This document shows, piece by piece, positions 7,927 to 16,555 of a DNA stretch of 64,000 nt (the first letter of the stretch is position 1; each line of letters starts with the position of its first letter). The position numbers and the translations under genes were made by a program. The DNA is from Candidatus Enterenecus merdae. GTDB lineage: Bacteria; Bacillota; Clostridia; Oscillospirales; Oscillospiraceae. The DNA lies in assembly GCA_018716385.1 (NCBI GenBank), contig DVJZ01000048.1, forward strand, positions 62,001-126,000. The letters are read 5' to 3'. The notes beneath the pieces were generated by a model. That model saw nothing but the letters and a program-made list of their open reading frames with translations, made no database searches and was not told where the DNA came from.

Positions 7927-8595
7927 ATGGACTGTTCCGATTATCTGGAATTGATGAGCGAGGGGCTGGACGCCCCCCTGCCCCCTGCCCGCCAGGCCGA
8001 ACTGGAGGCCCACCTGGCCGTCTGCCCCTCCTGTGCCCTCCTGGCTCGGGCCATGGCCAAGCAGTCCCAGGCCCTGCGGGAGCTGGACTGCTCCGTCCCC
8101 GAAGGGCTGCACCAGGAGATCCTGGCCCATCTGCCCACTCAGCGACCGGCCAAAAAGGTTCGAATACTCCATCCGCGCCGATGGGCCGCTCTGGCCGCCT
8201 GTGCGGTGCTGGCCATTGCCCTGGGGGTAGCCAAACCCTGGCAGAATTCGGGAGATGATGCTGTCCCCGCGCCTGCCAGCGCAGAAGGGGTCAGCCCCTA
8301 CCGGCTGATCCCCGATGAACACCCGTCCACCGCCGATCCCAGGGCAAAGCTCTCCCCTGATCCGGGACAGTCTGACCAGGCTGCCCCGGCAGCGGACGCC
8401 ACCCTCACCATCCCTCGTCTACCCGACGGCTGGGAGGCAGTAGTGGATGGCACTGTGTCCCACGCAGCGGTGCTTACCGGGGAGCAGGCCAGCGCCCTCA
8501 TCGCACTGCTGGAAGCCCAGGATATCTCCTACCAACTGGAGGGGGATGAAACCCTCTCCGGCTCCTGTCAGCTGATCTTAGCGGGAGAGAATTGA
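7927..8595 (+). CDS. Membrane anti-sigma factor with ZAS zinc finger
   Basis: The 222-residue protein begins with a zf-HC2/ZAS domain, H29-x3-C33-x2-C36 in HLAVCPSC, which normally holds the cognate ECF sigma factor. One membrane segment follows at about residues 90-107 (WAALAACAVLAIALGVA), then an extracytoplasmic domain with no family I recognise. It likely anchors the sigma factor encoded just upstream and releases it on an envelope signal. GGAAGGGGGC gives a ribosome site before ATG 7927. Confidence 0.85.
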   Translation: MDCSDYLELMSEGLDAPLPPARQAELEAHLAVCPSCALLARAMAKQSQALRELDCSVPEGLHQEILAHLPTQRPAKKVRILHPRRWAALAACAVLAIALGVAKPWQNSGDDAVPAPASAEGVSPYRLIPDEHPSTADPRAKLSPDPGQSDQAAPAADATLTIPRLPDGWEAVVDGTVSHAAVLTGEQASALIALLEAQDISYQLEGDETLSGSCQLILAGEN

Positions 8596-8609
8596 CCTCC
8601 CCGTTCCCA

Positions 8610-8647
8610 CCCCCGCCTGGGCTGTTTGCCCAGGCGGGGGTTCATTT
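8610..8647 (+). terminator. Terminator after the sigma/anti-sigma unit
   Basis: An 11-12 base stem of CCCCGCCTGGG with CCCAGGCGGGG and a GCTGTTTG-type loop is followed by TTCATTT, 15 bases after the anti-sigma stop. Confidence 0.75.
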
Positions 8648-8683
8648 GTCCAAAAGAGATTGGGCAAAATCCTCAATCCGCCA

Positions 8684-8712
8684 TTGCCAACTCACGCTTT
8701 TTATTGTATAAT
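8684..8712 (+). promoter_or_regulatory. Sigma-A promoter of the EF-G-like gene
   Basis: TTGCCA (8684-8689), 17 bases, TATAAT (8707-8712). The untranslated leader is about 75 bases. Confidence 0.75.
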
Positions 8713-8791
8713 TGCCGATAAGGATGCCCATTCTGGGCCGCCATGCCCGGGCAGGGCCGACCGTATCATCGTGAAGGAGTGGAAGCAAGCC

Positions 8792-10864
8792 ATGAGCTAT
8801 TCTGTGCAAAACATTCGAAATGTCTGCCTGCTGGGCCATGGGGGAAGCGGGAAGACCGCCCTGGCGGAGAGCCTGCTGTATCGGACCGGGGCCATCGACC
8901 GGATGGGCCGGGCTACGGATGGCAACACCACCTGCGACTATGATCCTGAAGAGGTCAAGCGCCAGATCTCCATCTCCCTGGCGGTGGCTCCCTTGGAGTA
9001 CAAGGGGTGCAAGGTCAACGTGCTGGATACGCCGGGCAGCTTTGACTTTTCCGGCGAGGTGATGGAAGCCCTGCGGGCGGCGGACGCGGCCATCATCGTC
9101 TGCTCGGCCAAGGACGGGGTCTCGGTGGGCCTGGAGAAGGCCTGGCAGTACTGCCAGGAGCGCAATATGCCCCGCTTTGTCTATATCTCCAAAATCGACG
9201 AAGAGCACGCCGACTACAACGCCACCTTTGACGCGCTGCGTGCCCGGTATGGCAACAAGATCGCCCCCGTGGTAGTCCCCATCTGGGACGAGAGCAAGCG
9301 GGTCACCGGCCTTATCGACGTGCTTAACAAGCGGGCCTATGAGATCCAAGCGGGCAAGCGGACGGAGATCGACATCCCCGAGGGCAAGGCTGAGGTGGTC
9401 ACCCAGTTCAACGACGCGCTGAAGGAATCGGTGGCGGAGACCAGCGAGGCGTTCATGGACAAATTCTTCTCCGGCGAGGACTTCACCTACGCCGAGATGA
9501 TCCAGGGCCTGCGCCAGGGCGTGCGGGAGCTGTCCCTGTTCCCGGTGCTGTGCGGCTCGGCCGTCCAAGGCATGGGTTCGGGAATGCTCCTGGATTTCAT
9601 CGCCGACCTGCTGCCCAACCCCATGGAGGGCAACTACCACAAGGCCACCCGCCAGGATGGGGAGACGGAGGAGTTCGTAGTATCCTCCGGCGGGGTGCCC
9701 ACCGCTTTCGTGTTCAAGACGGTGGCCGACCAGTATGGCAAGTACTCCCTGGTCAAGGTGCTCTCCGGCACGCTCACCCCCGACCTCACCCTGGTCAACG
9801 CCCGCACCGGTGACAGCGAAAAGCTGGGCCGGCTGTATGTCATGCGGGGCAAAAAAACGGAAGAGGTCAAGGAGCTGGCCTGCGGAGACATCGGGGCCAT
9901 CGGCAAGCTGGAGCGGGTCAAAACCGGGGACACCCTGTGCGATCCCCGTAAGGTAGTGGCCCTTAAGCAGATCCCCTTTGCCGAGCCCAACTACTCCAAG
10001 GCCATCGCGCCCAAGGCCCGGGGACAAGAGGACAAGGTGGCCGCCGGCCTGGCCCGCCTCAACGAGGAGGACCCCAGCTTCACCGTGACCCACAACGCTG
10101 AGACCCGGCAGATGGTGGTTACCGCCGCCGGCGACATCCAGATGGACGTACTGGTGTCCAAGCTGAAAAACCGCTTTGGGGTGGACGCGGAGCTGTCCGA
10201 GCCCCGGGTCCCCTACCGGGAGAAGATCCGCAAGAGCGTGTCCAAGCAGGGCCGGCACAAGAAGCAGACGGGCGGCTCCGGCCAGTTTGGCGACGTGTGG
10301 ATCCGCTTTGAGCCCAACCCCGACAGCGAAGAACCCGTCTTTGCCGAGGAGGTCTTTGGCGGCTCGGTGCCCAAGAACTTCTTCCCCGCGGTGGAAAAGG
10401 GCATCCGGGAGGCCTGCCTCCACGGGGTGCTGGCCGGCTATCCGGTGGTCAACCTGAAGGCGGTGCTGTACGACGGCAGCTATCATCCGGTAGACTCCTC
10501 CGAGATCGCCTTCAAGACTGCCGCCCAGCTGGCCTACAAGGCCGCCCTGCCCGAGGCCAGCCCCGTGCTGCTGGAACCGGTGGGCGAGCTGAAGGTCACC
10601 GTACCCGATCAGTACATGGGCGAAGTGATTGGCGACCTGAACAAGCGCCGGGGCCGGGTGATGGGGATGGACCCCCTTCCCGACGGCGGGCAGGTCATCA
10701 CCGCCGAGGTGCCCATGGCCGAGATGTCCAGCTATGCCATTGACCTGCGGGCCATGACCCAGTCCCGGGGCAGCTTCACCTTCCACTTCGTACGCTACGA
10801 GGATTGCCCCCCCGCCGCGCAGGAGAAGGCCATCGCCGCGGCCAAGGCTATGCAGGAAGAATAA
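8792..10864 (+). CDS. EF-G-like translational GTPase
   Basis: The 690-residue protein has the full EF-G layout: GTPase domain with G1 GHGGSGKTAL (15-24), G3 DTPGSFDF and G4-like SKID, then domains II-V ending in the typical alanine-rich tail (AQEKAIAAAKAMQEE). The G1 loop differs from the canonical AHIDAGKTT of housekeeping EF-G. This places it in the second EF-G-like group common in Clostridia, whose role (ribosome recycling or stress translation) is less certain. ATG 8792 is chosen because GHGGSGKT then falls at the usual distance; GAAGGAG lies upstream. A decayed copy of the 3' end seems to lie at about 18.0-18.1 kb. Confidence 0.9.
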   Translation: MSYSVQNIRNVCLLGHGGSGKTALAESLLYRTGAIDRMGRATDGNTTCDYDPEEVKRQISISLAVAPLEYKGCKVNVLDTPGSFDFSGEVMEALRAADAAIIVCSAKDGVSVGLEKAWQYCQERNMPRFVYISKIDEEHADYNATFDALRARYGNKIAPVVVPIWDESKRVTGLIDVLNKRAYEIQAGKRTEIDIPEGKAEVVTQFNDALKESVAETSEAFMDKFFSGEDFTYAEMIQGLRQGVRELSLFPVLCGSAVQGMGSGMLLDFIADLLPNPMEGNYHKATRQDGETEEFVVSSGGVPTAFVFKTVADQYGKYSLVKVLSGTLTPDLTLVNARTGDSEKLGRLYVMRGKKTEEVKELACGDIGAIGKLERVKTGDTLCDPRKVVALKQIPFAEPNYSKAIAPKARGQEDKVAAGLARLNEEDPSFTVTHNAETRQMVVTAAGDIQMDVLVSKLKNRFGVDAELSEPRVPYREKIRKSVSKQGRHKKQTGGSGQFGDVWIRFEPNPDSEEPVFAEEVFGGSVPKNFFPAVEKGIREACLHGVLAGYPVVNLKAVLYDGSYHPVDSSEIAFKTAAQLAYKAALPEASPVLLEPVGELKVTVPDQYMGEVIGDLNKRRGRVMGMDPLPDGGQVITAEVPMAEMSSYAIDLRAMTQSRGSFTFHFVRYEDCPPAAQEKAIAAAKAMQEE

Positions 10865-10885
10865 CGAATAACACCATCCCATGGC

Positions 10886-10919
10886 AAAGGCCCGTCCGGG
10901 AGTCCGGACGGGCCTTTTA
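10886..10919 (+). terminator. Terminator of the EF-G-like gene
   Basis: AAGGCCCGTCCGG pairs with CCGGACGGGCCTT and is followed by TTAT. Between here and 11092 I see only an imperfect nested inverted repeat (GAATCCAC 10945-10952 with GTGGATTC 10970-10977) of unknown role. Confidence 0.85.
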
Positions 10920-11092
10920 TGTGGGAAAGGGCCGGCACCCATCAGAATCCACGGTGGGAGATCCGTGGCGTGGATTCCTGTCGCTTGATGCTCGGGCCCA
11001 CTGCTTATCCCATACTTTGATTGTGCGGGGTTGCTCGCTTTATGTCCTGAAAGCAGGATCGCTGCCCTGCATGGGGATAGGACGCCGCCTGC

Positions 11093-11461
11093 TCACTTGA
11101 GGGCGATGGCCTCAATCTCACACAGGGCCCCCTTGGGCAGGGCCTTGACCGCCACACAGGAGCGGGCGGGCTTAGAGGTGAAGTACTTGGCGTACACCTC
11201 GTTGAAGGCGGCAAAGTCGCCCATATCGGCCAGGAAGCAGGTAGTTTTGACCACTTTGCCAAGGCCGGAACCGGCAGCCTCCAGGATGGCCCCTACGTTC
11301 TTGCAGCTCCACTCGGCCTGGGCGGCGATACCTTCGGGCATCTCCCCGGTCTCGGGGTTTACCGGCAGCTGACCGGAGGTGATGACCAGGCCCAGGGCCT
11401 CATACCCCTGGGAGTAGGGGCCGATGGCCCCGGGGGCATTTTTCGTATCAACGACGTTCAT
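11093..11461 (-). CDS. ridA: RidA-family enamine/imine deaminase
   Basis: The 122-residue product is a typical RidA/YjgF trimer subunit: GAIGPYSQGYEAL, ITSGQLPVNPETGEM, VKTTCFLADMGDFAAFNEVYAKYF, PARSCVAV with the conserved substrate-binding arginine, and CEIEAIALK. RidA hydrolyses 2-aminoacrylate and similar enamines released by PLP enzymes acting on cysteine or serine. It is last in an operon with a dicarboxylate-type symporter (57-base gap) and a MalY/PatB C-S lyase, which produces exactly this intermediate. AAGGAGG precedes ATG 11461. Confidence 0.95.
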   Translation of the reverse strand: MNVVDTKNAPGAIGPYSQGYEALGLVITSGQLPVNPETGEMPEGIAAQAEWSCKNVGAILEAAGSGLGKVVKTTCFLADMGDFAAFNEVYAKYFTSKPARSCVAVKALPKGALCEIEAIALK

Positions 11462-11518
11462 GACAGATTCCTCCTTGGAAATTTATAATCTATGATCATC
11501 CGTTGTGGCCAAAATGAG

Positions 11519-12796
11519 TCAGTCCTGCGGCTGCTTCTTCTTGGCCGCCACCGCCTTGACCAGCCAGTCCTTGCCCTCCACCAGACGGGTGACCATCATG
11601 GAGGCAATGGTGTCGCCAGAGGAGTTCAGACAGGTGGCGGCGGGGTCAAAGATGAAGCCCAGAGTGGCGATGATGGGGAAGGCCTCAGCGGGGAAGCCGA
11701 ACATGCTGACGATGAGCATCTCACCCACCAGGCCGCCGCCGGGGGCGCCGGAGAGGACGAAGGCGGACAGGATGGCCACCACGATGGACATGGCGTAGGT
11801 TCCCACGCCGGAGAAATTCATACCGAAGATGCCATAAAGGAAGCAAATTTTCACAATGGAACTGAGCACCGAGCCGTCCATATGCATGGTGCAGCCCATG
11901 GGGAGCACCAGATCGCTGATATCTTTGGGTACGCCGATGTTATCGCAGGCCTCTTTATTTACCGGGATGGTGGCAGCGGAGGACTGGGTGGCAAAGGCGG
12001 TAATGGCAGGCGGGAAAATGTGCTTGGCCATGAGCTTCACACCCAGTTTGCCGCCGGATAGGAAGGCGTACAGGGGGAAGAAAATGACGCCGTAGAGCAG
12101 ACACAGAGGATAGTAGACCAGCATGGACCGGCCATAGTCGCCGATGATCTGAGGGCCGTAGGTGGCCACCAGGTTGGCGAAGTAAGCGCCCAGACCCAGA
12201 GGGGCGATGAGCATGATAACGCCAACAAACTTCATGATGATATCGTTGAGGTTGATCAGCAGCTTGCCCATGGGGGTCTCATCGCCGCCGCAGGCAGACA
12301 CACAGAAGCCGAAGATGATGGCGAAGATGATCAGGGGCAGCATGTTGGATTTGTTCCACAGTTGGGAGAAGTCGTCCACCGTCAGGGAACTGACGATCAG
12401 CTCGGCGGCAGTCTTTGCCTCTCCCACCTCACCGGTCGTCAGCTCGATGGCAGTTCCGGCGGAGGGGCTGAAGATGTTCACCCAGATTAGCACGCAGGCT
12501 GCGGCGATGATGCCGGTGAAGATAAAGGTGCCGATGGTGCTGCCCAGGATCTTGCCCAGTCGCTTCATGTTGGCCATGCTGCCCACGGCGGAGGCGATGG
12601 ATACGAATACCAGGGGTACCACGATGGTGAACAGCAGGTTCAGGAAGATATCGCCGATGGGCTTGATAGCGGTTCCCACATTGGGGGCAAAGGCGCCAAT
12701 GAGCGCGCCGATGATGATGCCGCCCAGGATCAGGATTAGGCTTCCGTACTGCTGCCAGAAGGACTTCTTCTTAATGATGGCCGACGAAGTTGACAT
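11519..12796 (-). CDS. Dicarboxylate/amino acid:cation symporter (SDF/DAACS family)
   Basis: The 425-residue membrane protein has the family hallmarks: IGDIFLNLLFTIVVPLVFVSIASAVG, the serine-rich hairpin AFATQSSAATIPVN, PMGCTMHMDGSV in the binding region, and FDPAATCLNSSGDTIASMM near the end. Members import glutamate, aspartate, serine, threonine, cystine or C4-dicarboxylates with sodium or protons. The C-S lyase and ridA partners suggest a cystine-, cysteine- or serine-type substrate, which is inference. It lies 50 bases after the lyase gene and shares its sigma-54 promoter. Confidence 0.9.
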   Translation of the reverse strand: MSTSSAIIKKKSFWQQYGSLILILGGIIIGALIGAFAPNVGTAIKPIGDIFLNLLFTIVVPLVFVSIASAVGSMANMKRLGKILGSTIGTFIFTGIIAAACVLIWVNIFSPSAGTAIELTTGEVGEAKTAAELIVSSLTVDDFSQLWNKSNMLPLIIFAIIFGFCVSACGGDETPMGKLLINLNDIIMKFVGVIMLIAPLGLGAYFANLVATYGPQIIGDYGRSMLVYYPLCLLYGVIFFPLYAFLSGGKLGVKLMAKHIFPPAITAFATQSSAATIPVNKEACDNIGVPKDISDLVLPMGCTMHMDGSVLSSIVKICFLYGIFGMNFSGVGTYAMSIVVAILSAFVLSGAPGGGLVGEMLIVSMFGFPAEAFPIIATLGFIFDPAATCLNSSGDTIASMMVTRLVEGKDWLVKAVAAKKKQPQD

Positions 12797-12846
12797 GATG
12801 GATGCTCCTCTCTTTTTTATATTGATCAGTATCTGTCAGGGCAGCC

Positions 12847-14022
12847 TCACAGGGCCTTGACCGCCGCCTCCAGCTGTTTCATGGCCTGCTCCAGCACGCT
12901 GCGGGGGCAGGCGCAGTTGAGCCGCATGTAGCCACTCAGGCTGCGGCCGAAGGTGTCCCCCTCGTTCAGGCCCAGCTTGGCCTTCTCAATCATGAAGCGG
13001 CGCAGTGCCGCATTGTCCAGCCCCAGCGCTCGGCAGTCTAACCACATCAGATAGGTGGCGTCGGGAGCGTAGGTCTTGATCTGGGGGATGTGTTTCTCGC
13101 AGTAGTCCACCACAAAGTCAAAGTTATCGGACAGGTAGGGCAGCAGCTGGTCCAGCCACTCCTCCCCCTCGTTGAAGGCCGCCTGCATGGCCGTGAGTGA
13201 GAAGGCGTTGTTGCGATGGATGTCCATACACTGCCAATAGCGGTCAAAAACCTGCTTCATGTGGGCGTTGGGGAAGACCACCGTGGATGCCTGCAGGCCT
13301 GCCAGGTTAAAGGTCTTGGTGCCCGAGATGCCGGTAACCACATACTTGGCCGCCTCAGGGGAGACCATGGCGGTGGGGGTGTGCTTCCTGCCGTGGAACA
13401 CCAGATCGGAGTGGATCTCGTCGGAAAAGAGGACCACATGGTGCTTGATGCACAGATCCACCATGCGCCGTAGCTCCTCCGGGGTCCACACGATGCCCAG
13501 GGGGTTGTGGGGGCTGCACAGCAAGAACAGGTCGCTCTCGGCCAGCTTCGCTTCAAAGTCGGCCCAGTCCACCTCCCACTTGCCGTCCTTCTCCACGAAG
13601 CGGTTCTCCACCACTTTGCGGTTCCATGCCTCGGTCATGTCGTAGAACTCGGAGTACACCGGTGTCTGGATGAGCACACTGCCTCCTTCCGGCGTGAACA
13701 GCTTGACCATAGCGCTGATGGATTGCACCACCCCAAGGCTGAAGCTCATCAGGCTCTGGTCGATCTCCCAGCCGTGGCGGCGCTTCTGCCAGCCCCGGAC
13801 GGCCGCAAAGTAGCTGTCCGGGCGGCTGGTGTACCCCCAGATGCCCTCCTGGGCCCGCTGGCCCAAAGCGTCAATGACGGGCTGGGCGGTCTTGAAATCC
13901 ATGTCCGCGATCCAAAGCGGGATCACGTCGTCGGTCCCGAACTTCTTTTTCCGCTCGTCATACTTGGCCGAACAATTCCGGCTGCGGTCAATGACCACAT
14001 CAAAATCATACTTCATCTCCAC
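12847..14022 (-). CDS. MalY/PatB-type PLP-dependent C-S beta-lyase
   Basis: The 391-residue protein matches the MalY/PatB branch of fold-type I aminotransferases: DVIPLWIADMDFKT, GIWGYTSRPDSYF, LLCSPHNPLGIVWT, LFSDEIHSDLVFHG, and the PLP lysine in SGTKTFNLAGLQ. These enzymes cleave cystathionine or cysteine to pyruvate, ammonia and a thiol or sulfide through 2-aminoacrylate; some also act as aminotransferases. It is first in an operon with the symporter and ridA. A -24/-12 promoter lies 57-71 bases upstream, and the enhancer-binding protein gene is the next gene upstream. Confidence 0.92.
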   Translation of the reverse strand: MEMKYDFDVVIDRSRNCSAKYDERKKKFGTDDVIPLWIADMDFKTAQPVIDALGQRAQEGIWGYTSRPDSYFAAVRGWQKRRHGWEIDQSLMSFSLGVVQSISAMVKLFTPEGGSVLIQTPVYSEFYDMTEAWNRKVVENRFVEKDGKWEVDWADFEAKLAESDLFLLCSPHNPLGIVWTPEELRRMVDLCIKHHVVLFSDEIHSDLVFHGRKHTPTAMVSPEAAKYVVTGISGTKTFNLAGLQASTVVFPNAHMKQVFDRYWQCMDIHRNNAFSLTAMQAAFNEGEEWLDQLLPYLSDNFDFVVDYCEKHIPQIKTYAPDATYLMWLDCRALGLDNAALRRFMIEKAKLGLNEGDTFGRSLSGYMRLNCACPRSVLEQAMKQLEAAVKAL

Positions 14023-14078
14023 TTACCTACCTTTCCTTCCCGGCCCTATACCTGACCGTGCGTTCGACTTGATAGAGA

Positions 14079-14093
14079 GCAATCCCCGTGCCG
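14079..14093 (-). promoter_or_regulatory. Sigma-54 (-24/-12) promoter of the C-S lyase operon
   Basis: On the minus strand CGGCACG-GGGA-TTGCT matches TGGCACG-N4-TTGCW with one change. The invariant GG is at 14092-14091 and GC at 14080-14079. Spacing is identical to the second sigma-54 promoter at 16471-16486. Transcription would start near 14067, about 45 bases before the ATG. Confidence 0.8.
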
Positions 14094-14163
14094 AAAGGGC
14101 CGCTTCTTCCAAAATTGTCTGACTGTCCTAAAATTCTATGTCTTATTTTTGGCCAAAATGCAT

Positions 14164-14202
14164 AAAAATACTGCCGGGTCATCCGAAGCCGCCCGGCAGT
14201 AT
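14164..14202 (-). terminator. Terminator of the enhancer-binding protein gene
   Basis: On the minus strand ATACTGCCGGG pairs with CCCGGCAGTAT and is followed by TTTTTATG. It separates the regulator transcript from the sigma-54 promoter of the lyase operon. Confidence 0.85.
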
Positions 14203-14225
14203 CCTTTGTGACTGGGGCGTAAATA

Positions 14226-14250
14226 GGCCAAACAGGCTAAATTGGTTAAA
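14226..14250 (-). promoter_or_regulatory. Candidate upstream activator sequence: three 9-base-spaced repeats
   Basis: On the minus strand TTTAACC (14250-14244), TTTAGCC (14241-14235) and TTTGGCC (14232-14226) recur every 9 bases, straddling the regulator's stop codon. They lie 134-158 bases upstream of the -24 element of the lyase operon, the usual range for an enhancer site. The same TTTAACC-N2-TTTAACC unit occurs upstream of the other sigma-54 target at 16359-16374. Confidence 0.65.
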
Positions 14251-16333
14251 CTGTTTTGTCCGGAAACTGCCCCTCCAGGCGCCTGCACAGGTCACGGCCG
14301 GCCGGGGTGAGGCGGGTCCCCCCTCTTCCCCGGCTGATCCGCACCAACCCCGCCTGGTCCAGGTCGGATAGGATACGCCGCACCTGCTGCTGAGAGCAGG
14401 GCAGTCCCGCTGCCCTGGCGGCGGCCAGGATCGGCTCCCGGCCCAGGCTCTGCCCCATCCGGTCTGCCCTTGCCAGCTGTTCCAGCACGAAGCGCTCATC
14501 CTCCCCGGGGCAGTCAGGCAGGCCGGGCAGCTCTGCCCCGGTGGGCGCGGCAAGGGGCTCGGCCCCGGCGGGCAGGTAGTGGAAGGTGGGCGGTAGATCC
14601 CCCGGTTCCACCACCTGGCTGCCGGTATAGCTGAAGTATTCCACTACGTTGCGCAGCTCCCGGATGTTGCCCCGCCACTGATGGGTGAGCAGCATCCGCT
14701 CCAGTTCAGGGGAAAGGGTAAACGAGGCCCCGATCCCCCGCCGGAACTGGTCGATGAGCACCAGCAGGTCCCCCTCCCGCTCCCGCAGCGGCGGGATGAG
14801 GACGGGCAGGGTGTTCAGCCGGTAGTACAGGTCCCGGCGGAAGCTGCCCTCCTCCACCCGGCGCTCCAGGTCCTCGTTGGTGGCCGCCACGATACGCACA
14901 TCCACTGAGATGATCCGGTTGCCCCCCACCCGCATGATCTCCCGCTCCTGGAGCACACGCAGCAGCTTACACTGCAGGGCGGTGCTCATCCCCTCCACTT
15001 CGTCCAGGAACAGGGTGCCCTTGTGGGCAAACTCGAACAGGCCGGGCTTACCCCCCTTCCGGGCGCCGGTGAAGGCCCCCTCCTCATAGCCGAACAGCTC
15101 GCTCTCCAGCAGGTTTTCCGGCATGGCCGCGCAGTTGATGGCCACAAAGGGTCCGTTCCGCCGGGGGGATGCATTGTGGACCGCATGGGCGAAGATCTCC
15201 TTGCCGGTACCTGTCTCCCCAATGAGCAGGACGGGCAGCTGGGTCTGGCACATCTTTTTCAGAATGGTGATACACCGCTGGATGGCCGGGGAGCGGCCCA
15301 CCACATCCTCAAAAGTATACTTGGCCCGGTAGCCCTTGTGGAACAGCTGGGTACGCAGCTCGTTCTGCTGGTTCTCCGCGTCGCTAAACCGCTGGACGGT
15401 GGCAAACGCGCCGATGCACACATCCCCGCGGAGCACAGGGGTCACCGCGACATTGATGTTGATTCCCCCCGCACTCACCACCTGGGTGGGCTGGGGCGCC
15501 CTCTCCTCCAGGCACCTCGCAAAGGGCAGGAAGGGGTAGACCTCTCCGGCGGGCCGCCGGAGCGCGTCCTGGCTTGAAATGCCGGTGATCTCCTCCATCT
15601 TGTGATTGCAGGCAAACACCTCCCCCCGCTCGTTGACCCCCACGACCCCCTTGTCCAGAATCTCCATGAGCATCTCAAACTGGCTCTCCAACCTCAGCCC
15701 CCTGGCAAACACCCGATCAAAGTTGTAGGTGTTGGTGGCCATCTCCTGCTGGTAGCGCTCAAAGGCCTCTGTCTCCAGCAGATCATCAAATCCCATGCGC
15801 AGGGCTGCCTCAATCATAGTGGAGCTGTCGCACCCCCGCTGGCCAATGTCGATGATCTCCTTGGCCCCGGCGGGGACATACCGGGTCTCCTGGGGCGTGA
15901 TGACCAGGTCGTACTGGCCCATATCCGGTTCCGGCGCGCCGGGATAGTACAGGTCGAACTCCAACTGGTTGACCCCAAGCTGTTCCAGGCGGCTCACCGC
16001 CTCCCGGCACATCTGGTCACTCAGGTTGACGAAGAGGGCCCGCTTGCCAGCGGGCAGGGTCTGGAGCCGGTGAATCACGTCCCAGCGGAAGGTCACATGG
16101 ATCTCCATCATCTCCCCGTCAATGGGCACATACCGGCGCAGATCCCCCAGGGAATTGAGCGCGTCAGTGGTGACCATATACAGGTCGTGCTTCCGGGGCA
16201 TGTGTTCCACTGAACCGTCCCGCACACTGTAGGAGCACGCGGCCACCCGATCCCCAAACAGCTCCTGCACCTGCTGGGCATAGAACTGGCCCGCATAGGC
16301 GTCCAGGGAGATCACCGCCACGTCTTTTTTCAT
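14246..16333 (-). CDS. Sigma-54-dependent transcriptional activator (PAS plus AAA+)
   Basis: The 695-residue enhancer-binding protein has an N-terminal sensory region of about 200 residues that I do not recognise and a PAS-like domain at about 220-320. An AAA+ module follows with Walker A GETGTGKE (372-379), the sigma-54-contacting GAFTGA (419-424) and Walker B LFLDE (441-445). The C-terminus looks like a winged helix (SQQQVRRILSDLDQAGLVRI) rather than a Fis-type helix-turn-helix. ATG 16333 is chosen because AAAGGAGGGG precedes it; the frame stays open upstream without homology. It lies between two operons with -24/-12 promoters and shared repeats, so it very likely controls both. Confidence 0.93.
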   Translation of the reverse strand: MKKDVAVISLDAYAGQFYAQQVQELFGDRVAACSYSVRDGSVEHMPRKHDLYMVTTDALNSLGDLRRYVPIDGEMMEIHVTFRWDVIHRLQTLPAGKRALFVNLSDQMCREAVSRLEQLGVNQLEFDLYYPGAPEPDMGQYDLVITPQETRYVPAGAKEIIDIGQRGCDSSTMIEAALRMGFDDLLETEAFERYQQEMATNTYNFDRVFARGLRLESQFEMLMEILDKGVVGVNERGEVFACNHKMEEITGISSQDALRRPAGEVYPFLPFARCLEERAPQPTQVVSAGGININVAVTPVLRGDVCIGAFATVQRFSDAENQQNELRTQLFHKGYRAKYTFEDVVGRSPAIQRCITILKKMCQTQLPVLLIGETGTGKEIFAHAVHNASPRRNGPFVAINCAAMPENLLESELFGYEEGAFTGARKGGKPGLFEFAHKGTLFLDEVEGMSTALQCKLLRVLQEREIMRVGGNRIISVDVRIVAATNEDLERRVEEGSFRRDLYYRLNTLPVLIPPLREREGDLLVLIDQFRRGIGASFTLSPELERMLLTHQWRGNIRELRNVVEYFSYTGSQVVEPGDLPPTFHYLPAGAEPLAAPTGAELPGLPDCPGEDERFVLEQLARADRMGQSLGREPILAAARAAGLPCSQQQVRRILSDLDQAGLVRISRGRGGTRLTPAGRDLCRRLEGQFPDKTV

Positions 16334-16345
16334 AGAGGCCCCTCC

Positions 16346-16374
16346 TTTAACCGATTTCTTTAACCAGTTTAACC
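16346..16374. promoter_or_regulatory. Candidate enhancer/operator: three TTTAACC repeats
   Basis: TTTAACC occurs at 16346-16352, 16359-16365 and 16368-16374. The last two form TTTAACCAGTTTAACC with the same 9-base period as the site near 14.24 kb. The array is 98-126 bases upstream of the -24 element of the cysteine desulfidase-family gene. It also lies just inside the predicted 5' end of the regulator transcript, so activator binding could also repress the regulator. Confidence 0.7.
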
Positions 16375-16385
16375 GTTTTATAACT

Positions 16386-16414
16386 ATTGTGCCGCTTCCC
16401 CTCGCCCTTGTCAA
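16386..16414 (-). promoter_or_regulatory. Sigma-A promoter of the sigma-54 activator gene
   Basis: On the minus strand TTGACA (16414-16409), 17 bases, CACAAT (16391-16386). The start point would be near 16379, directly before the TTTAACC repeats. Confidence 0.55.
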
Positions 16415-16469
16415 GGTCAAATCCACCCATTTTCCACACTTCTCCCGGGGATTCCGCGCCGCTTTCGAT

Positions 16470-16486
16470 TTGGCACGCCGGTTGCA
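16470..16486 (+). promoter_or_regulatory. Sigma-54 (-24/-12) promoter of the cysteine desulfidase-family gene
   Basis: TTGGCACG-CCGG-TTGCA is a perfect match to the YTGGCACG-N4-TTGCW consensus, with GG at 16472-16473 and GC at 16484-16485. Transcription would start near 16497, about 60 bases before ATG 16556. Confidence 0.92.
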
Positions 16487-16555
16487 ACAATGTTGGGATA
16501 GAACGTCCGGAAAACACAGCCGCCCCAACCGGGAGGCGGAAAGGAGAGAAACACG

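Noticed and set aside
8642-10942. A 766-codon open frame antisense to the EF-G-like gene
   Set aside because: It mirrors a conserved gene in GC-rich DNA, has a low-complexity His/Gly/Leu-rich product and no family likeness. Similar antisense frames opposite aroF, nrdA, pyc, tex and ychF were dropped for the same reason.
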